64,000 nucleotides of DNA from Massiliimalia sp050943535 (GCA_050943535.1 JBMNPJ010000004.1:1-64000), one strand, 5' to 3'. Shown: positions 1-8,965, counted from the first letter of the stretch. The notes: a model not told the origin generated them from the letters alone. Numbers and translations are program-made.

Positions 1-1
1 T

Positions 2-382
2 TACATTTTTGATGAAAACGGTGTTATGCAAACTGGTTGGGTAAAGGCTCTCAACAGTAAAGGTGAAGCAAAATGGTATTACTGCACTGCTAATGGTGAT
101 TGCGTACTGAACAACTGGGTACAGATGGCTGATGGTACTTGGTATCTGACCAATGCTTCTGGTGAAATGGTAACCGGCTGGGCTGTAAGAGGCGGCAAAA
201 CTTATTACTTGAATGAAATGAATGCAGCGGGTAATGGTACTGTTATGGCTGGTAAACCTTACGGTGTTATGGCAACTGGTACTGTAATGATCAAAGGTTA
301 CAAATGTACTTTTGATGCAAACGGTGCTTTGGTTTCTATCAATGACCAGGTTGTAAACCCAGGTACAATTCCTACTCTGTAA
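2..382 (+). CDS. Secreted cell-wall-binding-repeat protein, C-terminal part (5' end outside window)
   Basis: The reading frame is already open at the window edge, so only the last 126 or so residues are present. They consist of tandem aromatic/glycine repeats of the CW_binding/choline-binding type (W-Y-Y, then G, then TGW, then YYL), ending in a shared tail DANGALVSINDQVVNPGTIP. The protein is nearly identical over this part to the C-terminus of the gene at 10774-11907. By family, such repeats bind choline or other wall polymers at the cell surface. No catalytic domain is visible. It is one of five paralogues in the first 13 kb. Its missing 5' end probably carries the same leader as the others, but that is inference. 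Confidence 0.85.
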   Translation, partial: YIFDENGVMQTGWVKALNSKGEAKWYYCTANGDCVLNNWVQMADGTWYLTNASGEMVTGWAVRGGKTYYLNEMNAAGNGTVMAGKPYGVMATGTVMIKGYKCTFDANGALVSINDQVVNPGTIPTL

Positions 383-400
383 TTTAATGTAGAATAATTT

Positions 401-430
401 CCCCTCCCATTCGGGAGGGGATTTCTTTTT
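401..430 (+). terminator. Rho-independent terminator of the first repeat protein gene
   Basis: An 8-bp GC-rich stem CCCCTCCC/GGGAGGGG (401-408 and 413-420) with a 4-nt loop is followed by ATTTCTTTTT. The same stem reappears after two other paralogues, at 3951-3970 and 12022-12041. Confidence 0.9.
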
Positions 431-442
431 ACCCAAAATGCA

Positions 443-482
443 AACACCCCCGGCTCTCTCTAATTAGAGAGCCGGGGGTGTT
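443..482 (-). terminator. Terminator of the regulator gene pair
   Basis: A long, perfect inverted repeat (17-bp arms, 443-459 and 466-482) begins AACACCCCCGG and lies just past the 3' end of the minus-strand regulator. On the minus strand it is followed by a short T-tract. Confidence 0.85.
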
Positions 483-495
483 ATATATTTCCCTT

Positions 496-1413
496 TTAAA
501 TTTGTTCCTCATAAGCAACACTGACACGGATATCCTGATTATAGTTTCCGAATCCTCTGCCAAATAAAGTAAAACCGCCTGCTCGTTCTCCGGTTTCCCC
601 TACAGAGAAACGGAACCGTATTTCGCTTTGAGAAGTCAGCTGTAAATCATCAATCGTCGTATCATAGATTTTTTCCCCATCAATGAACGTACCTTCCCGA
701 TTAATAGATAATAGTTTCAGCAATCCATATTGATTCCAGTTGGTGGGCCACCAGGATGGAGAATAAATTCCTCTGGAATCCCCAAAATCTCCCGGGCTGG
801 TCCAGTACCCCAAAGGAATGTCATTGAGGAAAAAGAAAATATCACTGGGCCAGTTGTTTTCTACTCCTGGTGCTTCAGAAGAAATTTCAAAAGAAATCTG
901 GATTTCTGTAGGTGACTGATGGGGTTTTAAATAATTAGGAATCCGATATTCCAAGAAGCCTTTTGTAAACCACAAAATTCCAGCCTGATATCGCATAGGA
1001 GAATCAAAATACCGGCTGTCGTCTACCTGACCGATAATTGCTTCTGGTGTGCTGATTCCACAGGTAGGATAAGCCGCATAATGATTGTACTGGCCAATAG
1101 GAATCTCCGTTTCATAGGTGTTTTGAAGCAGAGTGGAATCTGCCAAGTCTAAAAAGAACTGAGTTTCTTTCAGGGAACAACTTTTTTGAGATCCCCGTTT
1201 TCCAGACAGGTGACAGATTTGAATAATTCCAGCCTCAGATAAAATTTTAATGTGCGATGTCATCGCTCCGTTAGTAACTCCAAGAGCTTCTGACAGTTCA
1301 TTTAAATTCATACTTTGATTTTGCCGCAGGAGCAGTACAATCTGCATCCGCAGATCAGATCCCAGTGCTTTACAAATTTGCAGAATTTGTTCTGGAGATT
1401 TTAATTCGTTCAT
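496..1413 (-). CDS. ArsR-like winged-helix transcriptional regulator with unknown C-terminal domain
   Basis: The 305-aa protein has an N-terminal winged helix-turn-helix (about residues 8-75) with the ArsR/SmtB-style pattern LSEALGVTNGAMTSHIKIL. The C-terminal 200 residues are rich in aromatic residues and I do not recognise them; they may be a sensory domain. Its start overlaps the stop of the upstream AraC gene by 4 bp (ATGA), so the two are translationally coupled. The pair is divergent from melA. A role in controlling the adjacent GH4 gene is inferred from position only. No cysteine metal-sensing pair typical of ArsR metal sensors is evident in the HTH. Confidence 0.75.
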   Translation of the reverse strand: MNELKSPEQILQICKALGSDLRMQIVLLLRQNQSMNLNELSEALGVTNGAMTSHIKILSEAGIIQICHLSGKRGSQKSCSLKETQFFLDLADSTLLQNTYETEIPIGQYNHYAAYPTCGISTPEAIIGQVDDSRYFDSPMRYQAGILWFTKGFLEYRIPNYLKPHQSPTEIQISFEISSEAPGVENNWPSDIFFFLNDIPLGYWTSPGDFGDSRGIYSPSWWPTNWNQYGLLKLLSINREGTFIDGEKIYDTTIDDLQLTSQSEIRFRFSVGETGERAGGFTLFGRGFGNYNQDIRVSVAYEEQI

Positions 1414-2297
1414 GAGGATTTTCCTTTCTCTTCTGAAAGAATATCAGCTGCCAAAATTCTTTTTTGCTTCTGTCTGGTTCGATATTCCGCTGGAGTAGAT
1501 GCATACCGGCTTTTAAAATGTTTATAAAATGCAGGAGTATCCTGAAAGCCGCAGGAATATGCAATTTCAGTAATGGTCATATCACTGTTTTCCAGCAAGG
1601 TGCAGGCAACATGCAGCCGAAACTGAATTAAATACTGCTGAGGTGAGATATGATGCACCTGACGAAAAATTTTATAAAGATAGGTTCGGTCAATCCCAAT
1701 ATGACGAGCGATATCTGAAATTTTAATATCATAGCTGTAATTGTGCCGAATAAAATCCACTGCTTTGTCCGCATAGCTCTTATCAAAGGATTTAACCGTT
1801 TGCTTTTCCTGTTTGATCATCTGAGCAAATACCAGATAAAGCTGTCCAATTGCCTCATATTCTGTATATTTGGCGCTGTCAAACAGAGAAATTAGCTTAT
1901 GCAGATTTTTTTCTAACGCACCACTGCTGTGGTCGGTGAAAATCGGAGTTTCCAAAGAAAGCCCACATCGATCTAAAATAGATTTTACTTCATATCCGTC
2001 AAAACCAAACCAACAATATGCCCAAGGGTCTTCTTGATCCGCCATATAGGTGGTAGAGTCCCCCGGGCAAATTAAAAATCCCTGCCCTGCAGAGATAGCG
2101 TATTCTTTCCCACGAGAAATAAAGGTGCCTTTTCCGCCCAGAACATAATGGAACAAATAGTGAGGCCGAACTGCCGGACCGAAAGAATGTCCCTTTTCGC
2201 AGTTTTCCCAGCCACATTGATATAAGGTCAGTGAACTATTTAAATAAAGAGGGGTGGATACCAGATATTCAACAGTACCTTCAAATAATTTTTCCAT
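1410..2297 (-). CDS. AraC-family transcriptional regulator
   Basis: The 295-aa protein has an N-terminal cupin-like sugar-sensing half (HYVLGGKGTF, then GQGFLICPG) and a C-terminal double helix-turn-helix (about residues 190-285, with IARHIGIDRTYLYKIF and IAYSCGFQDTPAFYKHFKS). This is the AraC/XylS layout common for carbohydrate-responsive activators. I chose the ATG at 2297, which has an upstream AGGAG, over an in-frame TTG 14 codons earlier that lacks one. It is transcribed away from melA, and the intergenic space is about 240 bp. The likely role is activation of melA in response to an alpha-galactoside; this is inferred from position. Confidence 0.9.
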   Translation of the reverse strand: MEKLFEGTVEYLVSTPLYLNSSLTLYQCGWENCEKGHSFGPAVRPHYLFHYVLGGKGTFISRGKEYAISAGQGFLICPGDSTTYMADQEDPWAYCWFGFDGYEVKSILDRCGLSLETPIFTDHSSGALEKNLHKLISLFDSAKYTEYEAIGQLYLVFAQMIKQEKQTVKSFDKSYADKAVDFIRHNYSYDIKISDIARHIGIDRTYLYKIFRQVHHISPQQYLIQFRLHVACTLLENSDMTITEIAYSCGFQDTPAFYKHFKSRYASTPAEYRTRQKQKRILAADILSEEKGKSS

Positions 2298-2452
2298 ACA
2301 ATATGATCGCTCCTGTAAATTTGCGCTGGGATAAACCAAAAAGGTCTTTTTCCAGGGGGTTTGTCCGAAAATTTTCCATTTCTTTTCCTGTTTATCATAG
2401 CATATCTTTTAAAAAAATGCAACATAATGACAAGGAAATGAAACAAATGAGA

Positions 2453-2481
2453 ATAGTTTTCGAAAGCAAAATCCGTATAAT
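2453..2481 (+). promoter_or_regulatory. Probable melA promoter with weak -35
   Basis: A perfect TATAAT lies at 2476-2481. The hexamer 17 bp upstream (TAGTTT) is a poor -35, as expected for a promoter that needs an activator such as the divergently encoded AraC protein. Confidence 0.5.
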
Positions 2482-2537
2482 GGGAGATAGTAATTTTGGT
2501 CGTAAAAACCAATTTGAACGAAAGAGGGTATTAAAAT

Positions 2538-3860
2538 ATGTTGAAAATTACTTTTATGGGCGCAGGCAGTACTGTGTTCGCAAGAAACGTTTTAGGTGAC
2601 TGCATGTGCACCCCTGCTCTGAGAGAATGTGAAATTGCATTGTACGATATCGATGCAGTTCGGTTAAAAGAATCCGAAATTATTCTCAGCGCAATCAATC
2701 ACAATGTAAACCAGGACCGCGCTGTGATTAAAACCTATCTTGGCGTAGAAAACAGGAAAGACGCTCTTCGTGGTGCTTCTTTCGTTGTAAACGCAATCCA
2801 GGTAGGCTTCTATGATCCATGTACTATCATTGACTTTGAAGTTCCGAAAAAATATGGTCTGCGTCAGACCATTGCAGATACTCTGGGTATCGGCGGTATT
2901 ATGCGTGCGCTGAGAACTATTCCAGTTATGAAAGATTTCGCCAATGATATGGAAGAAGTTTGTCCGGATGCATGGTTCTTAAACTACACCAACCCAATGG
3001 CAATGCTCAGCGGTTATATGCAAAGATACACCAACGTGAAAACCGTAGGTCTGTGCCACAGTGTACAGGTATGTTCTCAGCATCTTCTGGAAAAACTGGG
3101 TATGGAAGACAAACTGGAAGGCAGAAAAGAACTGATTGCTGGTATCAACCACATGGGCTGGCTGCTGGAAATCTATGATAAAGATGGCAACGACCTGTAT
3201 CCGGAAATCCGTCGCCGTGCTGCTGAAAAGAATGCAACTGAAAAACATGACGATATGGTTCGTTATGAATACATCAAACATCTGGGCTATTACTGCACCG
3301 AATCTAGTGAACACAACGCAGAATACAATCCACTGTTTATCAAGAGCAAATATCCGGAACTGATTGACAAATTCAACATTCCGCTGGATGAATATCCTCG
3401 CCGCTGTGTAAAACAGATCGCAGGCTGGGAAGAAGAAAAGAACAATATTCTCAATGACGGTAAAATTACTCATGAACGTTCTAAAGAATATGCTTCTTAC
3501 ATTATGGAAGCTATGGTTACCAATACACCTTACAAGATCGGCGGTAACGTACTGAACACCGGTTTGATTGATAACCTGCCAGCTGATGCTTGTGTTGAAG
3601 TTCCTTGCTTAGTTGACGCTATGGGCATCCATCCATGCCACGTAGGCAGATTGCCAGTACAGTGCGCAGGTATGAACATGACCAACATCAATGCACAGCT
3701 GATGACCATCCAGGCTGCAGTAACCAAAAAAAGAGAAGATATTTACCGTGCAGCAATGCTGGATCCTCATACCGCTGCAGAACTTTCTATTGATGATATT
3801 GTTGCTATGTGCGATGAACTCATCGAAGCTCATGGGGACTACATGAAAGATTATAAATAA
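2538..3860 (+). CDS. melA: Alpha-galactosidase, glycoside hydrolase family 4
   Basis: This 440-aa protein closely resembles Bacillus MelA. The NAD-binding GAGST is at 8-12, NYTNPM at 149-154, the metal-site Cys-His at 173-174 (GLCHS) and the second metal-site His at 205 (GINHM). GH4 enzymes hydrolyse alpha-galactosides such as melibiose in the cytoplasm by an NAD+ and Mn2+-dependent redox-elimination mechanism. The length matches the family (430-450 aa). The ribosome site is an AGAGGG upstream of ATG. It is flanked by divergent AraC/ArsR-type regulators and followed by its own terminator, so it is a single-gene unit. No dedicated transporter is in the window. Confidence 0.95.
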   Translation: MLKITFMGAGSTVFARNVLGDCMCTPALRECEIALYDIDAVRLKESEIILSAINHNVNQDRAVIKTYLGVENRKDALRGASFVVNAIQVGFYDPCTIIDFEVPKKYGLRQTIADTLGIGGIMRALRTIPVMKDFANDMEEVCPDAWFLNYTNPMAMLSGYMQRYTNVKTVGLCHSVQVCSQHLLEKLGMEDKLEGRKELIAGINHMGWLLEIYDKDGNDLYPEIRRRAAEKNATEKHDDMVRYEYIKHLGYYCTESSEHNAEYNPLFIKSKYPELIDKFNIPLDEYPRRCVKQIAGWEEEKNNILNDGKITHERSKEYASYIMEAMVTNTPYKIGGNVLNTGLIDNLPADACVEVPCLVDAMGIHPCHVGRLPVQCAGMNMTNINAQLMTIQAAVTKKREDIYRAAMLDPHTAAELSIDDIVAMCDELIEAHGDYMKDYK

Positions 3861-3884
3861 GCCATTTGTCAATACCTTTCAAAA

Positions 3885-3923
3885 AAGAGCCTGGTCGTTT
3901 CAAACGACCAGGCTCTTTTGCGT
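3885..3923 (+). terminator. melA terminator
   Basis: The inverted repeat AAGAGCCTGGTCGTTT/AAACGACCAGGCTCTT is followed by TTGCGTCTT, directly after melA. Confidence 0.9.
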
Positions 3924-3950
3924 CTTAATATGGTTCAAGCAAAAAGAAAT

Positions 3951-3970
3951 CCCCTCCCATTTAGGAGGGG
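3951..3970 (-). terminator. Terminator of the second repeat-protein gene
   Basis: The stem CCCCTCCC/GGAGGGG is followed on the minus strand by GATTTCTTTTT. It shares the stem sequence with 401-420 and 12022-12041. Confidence 0.85.
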
Positions 3971-3981
3971 AAAGTAATTAA

Positions 3982-5205
3982 TTATTTAGTAGGAAACTGA
4001 GGAATTGTACCTGGGTTAACAGGCTGGTTGTTAACAGAAACCAAAGCACCAGAAGCATCAAAGGTATAGGTGTTATTTTGGATTACTACAGTACCAGTCA
4101 CCATAGCACCATAACTACCATATTGTGCAAATCCTTCATTTAAGTAATAAGTTTTGCCGCCTCTTACAGCCCAACCAGTTACCATTTCACCGGAAGGATT
4201 GGTCAGATACCAAGTACCGTCAGCCATCTGAATCCAGTTATTCAGTACACAGTCACCGTTAGAAGTCATATAGTACCATGCAGTTTTTGACATAGTGTCA
4301 TCTGTGTAAATATTAGCCCAACCAGTTAACATCTTACCATTTTTTAAGAAATAATAGTATTTACCATTAATTAATTTCCAACCATCAACAGTACCATTTT
4401 CGGTTGCATGAGCTCTAGTACCATTTTCTTGTACATAGTACCAGTCTCCACCTTCTTTAACCCAACCTTGACCTTCGTTAACCAGAACACCATTGTCAGC
4501 AAAAGTATAGGTTTTTTCAGAAGCTTTTTCACTATCTTTAAATGTATAAGTGCCACCCATTAACAGAGTCCCTTTTGGCATCTTTTTAGTCATCATATGA
4601 CCATTTTCTTTATAAGTGACTTCAAAATTATCTCTATCAGTCATATAGAACCAGTTAGCACCAACTTTAATCCAGCCAGTCTGCTGAGCACCGGTAGATG
4701 GGCTGTAGTATTCCCAGTTTCTAGCATCGCCATAAATTGGGTCAACAGCATTAGAAGTCTGATACCAACCAGTGATCATTGCACCGTCTTTTCCAAAACG
4801 GAAAGTGTAAGGTGAACGATCGTCATCATTATAATCAATATCAACTTTTTTGTCCATAACGGCATAATATTTATATTTATCAGTACCATTACCATTCTGA
4901 GTGTTATGACTGATTGTTGAAGCACTTAGATCAGATTTTTTCGCAAAATAATACCATTTTCCGTCAATTAATTTCCAGCCTTTGGCATATTCATTTTTAG
5001 CGGTCTGATAATAGTAACCGTTTACTTTGGTACCGTTATCTAATGTAATAACTTCACCATTCCAGCCATTGCTGTTGTTGTCCACATTAGGGATTTCAGC
5101 GCCTGGACCAGAAACATTACCAGCACTAACAACAGCAGCGCCAGCAGATACAGTCATCATAGCAGCCAATAAAGCAGCCATAACTTTTTTGTTTGCTTTC
5201 ATCAT
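3982..5205 (-). CDS. Secreted cell-wall-binding-repeat protein
   Basis: The 407-aa protein begins with a signal peptide (MMKANKKVMAALLAAMM, cleavage probably after VVSA near residue 28). The rest is a series of CW-binding-type repeats such as GWKLINGKYYYFLKNGKML-TGW. There is no enzymatic domain. Translation should start at the ATG 7 nt after GGAGG; an in-frame TTG two codons earlier is unlikely. The leader and signal sequence are nearly identical to those of the genes at 7028, 10774 and 12066. The role may be a wall-associated adhesin or coat protein. The ligand (choline or another wall polymer) cannot be told from the sequence. Confidence 0.88.
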   Translation of the reverse strand: MMKANKKVMAALLAAMMTVSAGAAVVSAGNVSGPGAEIPNVDNNSNGWNGEVITLDNGTKVNGYYYQTAKNEYAKGWKLIDGKWYYFAKKSDLSASTISHNTQNGNGTDKYKYYAVMDKKVDIDYNDDDRSPYTFRFGKDGAMITGWYQTSNAVDPIYGDARNWEYYSPSTGAQQTGWIKVGANWFYMTDRDNFEVTYKENGHMMTKKMPKGTLLMGGTYTFKDSEKASEKTYTFADNGVLVNEGQGWVKEGGDWYYVQENGTRAHATENGTVDGWKLINGKYYYFLKNGKMLTGWANIYTDDTMSKTAWYYMTSNGDCVLNNWIQMADGTWYLTNPSGEMVTGWAVRGGKTYYLNEGFAQYGSYGAMVTGTVVIQNNTYTFDASGALVSVNNQPVNPGTIPQFPTK

Positions 5206-5283
5206 AATCAAACCTCCATATAGTTTTGATAATTAATTTGTGTTCAATAATGCCTTTTGACATTATTTTAAATAGGGTTTGAC
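5206..5283 (-). promoter_or_regulatory. Conserved 78-bp leader (copy 1)
   Basis: Reading toward the gene, it starts GTCAAACCCTATTTAAAATA and ends at TGGAGGTTTGATT before ATG. It holds three 11-bp-phased hexamers (GTCAAA, TTTAAA, GTCAAA), an inverted repeat AATAATG/CATTATT with an 8-nt loop, and the ribosome site. The conservation stops sharply at GTCAAA upstream. No clear sigma-A promoter is visible inside it. Confidence 0.8.
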
Positions 5284-5366
5284 TATCACGTTTTTTCTAA
5301 AATTTTCGAACCTTCTCCTCATGTTCTTTCAGAGTTTTTTTGCCCTGAATTCCGAAAAAGTAAAAA

Positions 5367-5396
5367 CAGAGAACACCATTTTTTCGACGTTCTCTG
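5367..5396 (-). terminator. Terminator after the ECF S-component gene
   Basis: A perfect 8-bp stem CAGAGAAC/GTTCTCTG with a 14-nt loop is followed on the minus strand by TTTTTACTTTTT. Confidence 0.75.
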
Positions 5397-5406
5397 TGAA
5401 ATATTT

Positions 5407-6057
5407 TTATATTTTTTTGAGTTTTTTAAGTAAAGGACGAGAAACTAAAGCTGATAATATTGCAGCCACAATTGCTTCAGGAACACCAACTGTTCCGACA
5501 ATTCCTGCAATAAAACCAAACAGCGCATCAAAAGCCACATTTTGAGCTTTCGCATATTCTGAACCGAAGAATACAAAAATTCCTCCCATTACCAGCAATG
5601 TGTTGGTTAAAGAACCTGCCAAACCACTGACTACACAGCTTACAGTCAAGCTGCATCTGGTTTTAGAAAGAAGATAAAAAAGGCCTCCGGCTACTACACC
5701 AATTAAAATTCTAGGAACAAAACAAACCAGCAAACTCCATCCATTTCCTGAAGTTTCTCCTACAGAATAAAATGGACTAAATACAAAAGAACTGATGTTA
5801 GGTCGTACCGTATTGGTAATTAAGCTGATCAACCCAAAAACACCGCCTAAAAAAGCTCCCGCTTTTGGTCCCAACAAAATGGCACCAATAATGACTGGAA
5901 CATGAATAATGGTAGCATTAATAAACCCAAGATTAATCATTCCTAAAGGTGTCAGCGCTAGAATTACAATGATCCCAGATAATAACGCCAATTGCACCAT
6001 GGTTAAAACCGAATATCTGGGTTTTCCCATAGCAGATGATACTTCGTTTGTTTTCAT
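5407..6057 (-). CDS. ECF transporter S component, probable pantothenate (PanT-like)
   Basis: The 216-aa integral membrane protein has about six hydrophobic segments. It is of the ECF S-component type, with conserved features such as LTPLGMINLGFINATIIH-VP and GPKAGAFLGGVFGLISL. It would bind a vitamin and work with a shared EcfAA'T module encoded elsewhere. The substrate assignment to pantothenate rests on its position 73 bp after coaX, whose product phosphorylates pantothenate. The start is the ATG at 6057 with GGAGG 8 nt upstream; an in-frame TTG at 6090 has no ribosome site. Confidence 0.8.
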   Translation of the reverse strand: MKTNEVSSAMGKPRYSVLTMVQLALLSGIIVILALTPLGMINLGFINATIIHVPVIIGAILLGPKAGAFLGGVFGLISLITNTVRPNISSFVFSPFYSVGETSGNGWSLLVCFVPRILIGVVAGGLFYLLSKTRCSLTVSCVVSGLAGSLTNTLLVMGGIFVFFGSEYAKAQNVAFDALFGFIAGIVGTVGVPEAIVAAILSALVSRPLLKKLKKI

Positions 6058-6130
6058 GACAATAACCTCCCGCTCCTGCTCTGTTGTCAACAGATACAGT
6101 GCAATATTTCATAAAAACATGGTTTCCCGT

Positions 6131-6898
6131 TCAATGAATACTATTCCGGCAGTAAATCCGATACAGTCCTTTGAGCAGCAACGTTTCATCATATTGGTAT
6201 TCTTTTTGACAATAGGGGAGAATCACTGGTGCATACCGTCCAGTCACTACACAAGCGGCAGGAGTATCCCACTCATCCTGATAGCGCTGACACATGCCGT
6301 CCACCATACTGGCTGTTCCATAAATCAAACCTGATTTAATAGAATCAGCTGTATTTCCGCCCAACAGTTTTTTGGGAGCTTCCAGTTCTGTTTCCGGAAG
6401 ACGGGAAGTATAAGATTTCAATGCTTGAAGAGAAAGTTCAATTCCTGGAGCAATTGAAGTTCCTAAAAAACATCCTTCTGCATCTACAGCACAGAACGTA
6501 GTAGCTGTTCCCAAAGAAACCAGAACGCAAGGAAGCGGATAACTGTGCATCACTTCCACAGCCATACAAACAAAATCTGTTCCTAAATTACTGTTCTGCT
6601 TTTTAATTTTCAGACCTGTTTTTGTACCAGATGAAACTGTCAAAATGTTTTGAATTTTCAAATGTTCCAACGCTTTCTTTACTCCGTCAGTCACTGCGGG
6701 AACCACACTGGATATGGCAGCGCCGGAAATGTCACTTTGAGAAACCTGATAAAGGGATAAAATTTGTCTGAAAGCAATCACATGGTCAATCCAAGTAGCA
6801 TGTTTTCGAGTTTCGATAGATGCCGTAAAATAAATACGGTCATGATCAAACCCACCCATGGTAATGGTGGAATTCCCAATATTAACTGCTAACACCAT
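6131..6898 (-). CDS. coaX: Type III pantothenate kinase
   Basis: The 255-aa protein belongs to the ASKHA-fold CoaX family. It has the N-terminal phosphate-binding NIGNS (6-10), GTDF (106-109) with the likely catalytic Asp108, and SLGTATT (128-134). The enzyme phosphorylates pantothenate, the first step of coenzyme A synthesis; the type III form is not feedback-inhibited by CoA. A good AGGGAGG ribosome site precedes the ATG. It is followed by the S-component gene in the same direction, giving a vitamin uptake and trapping unit. Confidence 0.95.
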   Translation of the reverse strand: MVLAVNIGNSTITMGGFDHDRIYFTASIETRKHATWIDHVIAFRQILSLYQVSQSDISGAAISSVVPAVTDGVKKALEHLKIQNILTVSSGTKTGLKIKKQNSNLGTDFVCMAVEVMHSYPLPCVLVSLGTATTFCAVDAEGCFLGTSIAPGIELSLQALKSYTSRLPETELEAPKKLLGGNTADSIKSGLIYGTASMVDGMCQRYQDEWDTPAACVVTGRYAPVILPYCQKEYQYDETLLLKGLYRIYCRNSIH

Positions 6899-6970
6899 GA
6901 CAAAATCCTCCCTTCTGTTTTTACAGAGTTTATTATAACGTTTTTTTCGTGATTTTACAAGTTGTGGTAA

Positions 6971-7009
6971 AAAAATCCTAGCTCCTTATTCAAGGAGCTA
7001 GGATTTTTT
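6971..7009 (-). terminator. Terminator of the third repeat-protein gene
   Basis: The inverted repeat AAAAATCCTAGCTCCTT/AAGGAGCTAGGATTTTT works on either strand. It lies between the end of the 7028-8242 gene and the start of coaX on the same strand, so it separates the two units. Confidence 0.85.
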
Positions 7010-7027
7010 AATTAAATAAAACTAAGT

Positions 7028-8242
7028 TTATGCTTTTGGAATATCAGTTGGATTACCGTTCTTATCAACGATAGAAACCAATGCACCATTTGCATCAAAG
7101 TTAGCAAATGCGTTAGCTGCAACCTGAACATTAGTACCAACTACCATACCACCATAAGGAGCATAGTGATTAGCTTCAGTGTTCAAGAAATATGTTTTAC
7201 CATTTCTAACCTGCCAGCCAGTCAGCATTTCACCAGATGGATTAACCAGATACCAATAATCTCCAGTTTTAATCCAGTTATTCATAACAAGATCACCATT
7301 AGCAGTGCAGTAATACCATTTTAAAGTTTTATTGGAACTATCAGTATAGGCTCTGTTCCAGCCAGTTAACATTTTACCAGTTTTGTCAAAAATATACCAT
7401 TTACCATTAATTTCTTTCCAGCTTTTAGCTGTATAAACGGTATTACCTGCAGCATCCTGATCATAGTCATTACCTTTAAATCTAGCACCATTTTCCATGT
7501 AGTACCAGTTATTTCCTTCTTTTACCCAACCTTGACCTTGATTTTGCATTACACCGTTAGCAGCAAAAGTATACCATACACCATCAATCATATAGGTGCC
7601 ATTCATCAACAACTGTTCATTTTTAGTTACTTTTTCATTATTAGAATCCCATACATTTCTACCATCGGTAATAAAGAACCAGTTAGCACCATCTTTAATC
7701 CAACCATATTTTCTAATACCAGTAGAATAGTCATAATATTCCCAGCCGTTTCCAGCAGTTTGAGTAGGATCAGAAGTACTGTCAGTTCTCTGATACCAAC
7801 CAGTTACCATTTTACCTTCTTTATCAAAACGGAAAGCATAAGCAGTACCATCAGCACATTTAATGTTTTTAGCAGTATCTGTTAATAAATAACGTGGTTC
7901 TGCTGCATCTTTTCCATTTCCGATCTGGGTATCATTAGTATTAACTAATAATTCACCGCCATTACTAGCGCTGTATTTACCGAAGTAATACCAATTTCCA
8001 TCAATTAACTGCCAGCCAGAAGCATAAGTTTTATTACCAGTTTTATAGTAATAAGCAGTTACGGTTTTTCCGCCTAATTTAATGTTTTTACCATGCCAAC
8101 CAGTAGCAGTAGTAGAATCACTGGTAATTGGATCGCCAGGTTTAGAAACTGCCTGATCAGCACTAACAACAGCAGCGCCAGCAGATACAGTCATCATAGC
8201 AGCCAATAAAGCAGCCATAACTTTTTTGTTTGCTTTCATCAT
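7028..8242 (-). CDS. Secreted cell-wall-binding-repeat protein
   Basis: The 404-aa paralogue has the same 28-30-residue signal peptide and wall-binding repeats (GWIKDGANWFFITDGRN, GWQLIDGNWYYFGK and others). In its middle it shares segments with the protein at 12066-13226 (ELLMNGTYMIDGVWYTFAAN), while its C-terminus differs (ends GNPTDIPKA). This mosaic pattern suggests segment exchange among paralogues. No catalytic domain is seen. The start is the ATG 7 nt after GGAGG. It is a single-gene unit with its own leader and terminator. Confidence 0.88.
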   Translation of the reverse strand: MMKANKKVMAALLAAMMTVSAGAAVVSADQAVSKPGDPITSDSTTATGWHGKNIKLGGKTVTAYYYKTGNKTYASGWQLIDGNWYYFGKYSASNGGELLVNTNDTQIGNGKDAAEPRYLLTDTAKNIKCADGTAYAFRFDKEGKMVTGWYQRTDSTSDPTQTAGNGWEYYDYSTGIRKYGWIKDGANWFFITDGRNVWDSNNEKVTKNEQLLMNGTYMIDGVWYTFAANGVMQNQGQGWVKEGNNWYYMENGARFKGNDYDQDAAGNTVYTAKSWKEINGKWYIFDKTGKMLTGWNRAYTDSSNKTLKWYYCTANGDLVMNNWIKTGDYWYLVNPSGEMLTGWQVRNGKTYFLNTEANHYAPYGGMVVGTNVQVAANAFANFDANGALVSIVDKNGNPTDIPKA

Positions 8243-8320
8243 AATCAAACCTCCATATAGTTTTGATAATTAATTTGTGTTCAATAATGCCTTTTGACAT
8301 TATTTTAAATAGGGTTTGAC
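8243..8320 (-). promoter_or_regulatory. Conserved 78-bp leader (copy 2)
   Basis: It appears identical over its whole length to the leaders at 5206-5283 and 13227-13304, including the 11-bp-phased hexamers, the AATAATG/CATTATT repeat and GGAGG. Confidence 0.8.
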
Positions 8321-8401
8321 CATCATGATTTCTCGCAGATTTTTGGGCCTTCTTTTGGATTAATTAAGCTGATTTTTGTGAGGTGACATTTTTTAAATTG
8401 G

Positions 8402-8965
8402 CTATGATTTAGACTGATTTACATTGGAAAAACAACACTCCAAATCCATTTCGGGAATCGATATTTCCAACAAAGCACCCGTTTCCTCTTCTAATTTCAC
8501 ACAAAATTGCCCATACTCTGATGTTCCATTCAAACTGAGAAATCCATCTTCGTGTTCAATATTAATACCTTTTTGTGAGGCGGCTGCGTCCAGTGTTTTC
8601 ATAATCACTGCACCAATTCCTTTTGCCAAAAGAGAATCCTGCGAAGTATTTACACTCATCCCATGATAGGAGATTCCTACCATATTAGCAGAATATGCAA
8701 GCGTTAAGCCGTTCAAAGAAGATGGCTGCTGAAAGCAAAAAGTAAACTGATCTGCAGCGGTACGATTAATATCAGCAACTGCGGAAACTTCGCCCATATG
8801 AATCGAAGCAGATGCAGAAAACGGTTGTGACAGATATTGGGTGTTTCTCTTTTGGTTAACCGACGACTGAGAAATTGGGCGAAAACATAAAAATAGGATA
8901 AATGCTGTGATGAAAATAAGAAAAACAAGCACCAATAATATTTTACGCTTATGAATGATCATCAT
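8402..8965 (-). CDS. Membrane-anchored or lipoprotein-like protein of unknown function
   Basis: The 187-aa protein has an N-terminal hydrophobic segment (about residues 9-28, ending FLCFRP). This could be an uncleaved anchor or a weak lipobox around Cys27. The remaining soluble domain contains beta-strand-like stretches, loosely reminiscent of LolA/LppX-type lipid-carrier folds, but I do not recognise it firmly. It lies 39 bp after the NAD(P)HX repair gene and is probably in the same operon. Two consecutive ATGs follow AGGAGG; the first is annotated, and the second (8962) has the better spacing. Confidence 0.6.
   Translation of the reverse strand: MMIIHKRKILLVLVFLIFITAFILFLCFRPISQSSVNQKRNTQYLSQPFSASASIHMGEVSAVADINRTAADQFTFCFQQPSSLNGLTLAYSANMVGISYHGMSVNTSQDSLLAKGIGAVIMKTLDAAASQKGINIEHEDGFLSLNGTSEYGQFCVKLEEETGALLEISIPEMDLECCFSNVNQSKS

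Noticed and set aside
5206..5283. Classical sigma-A promoter inside the conserved leader
   Set aside because: No hexamer pair at 16-18 bp scores well; TTGAAC/ACTATA at 17 bp would start the RNA at the ribosome site, so I left the promoter open.
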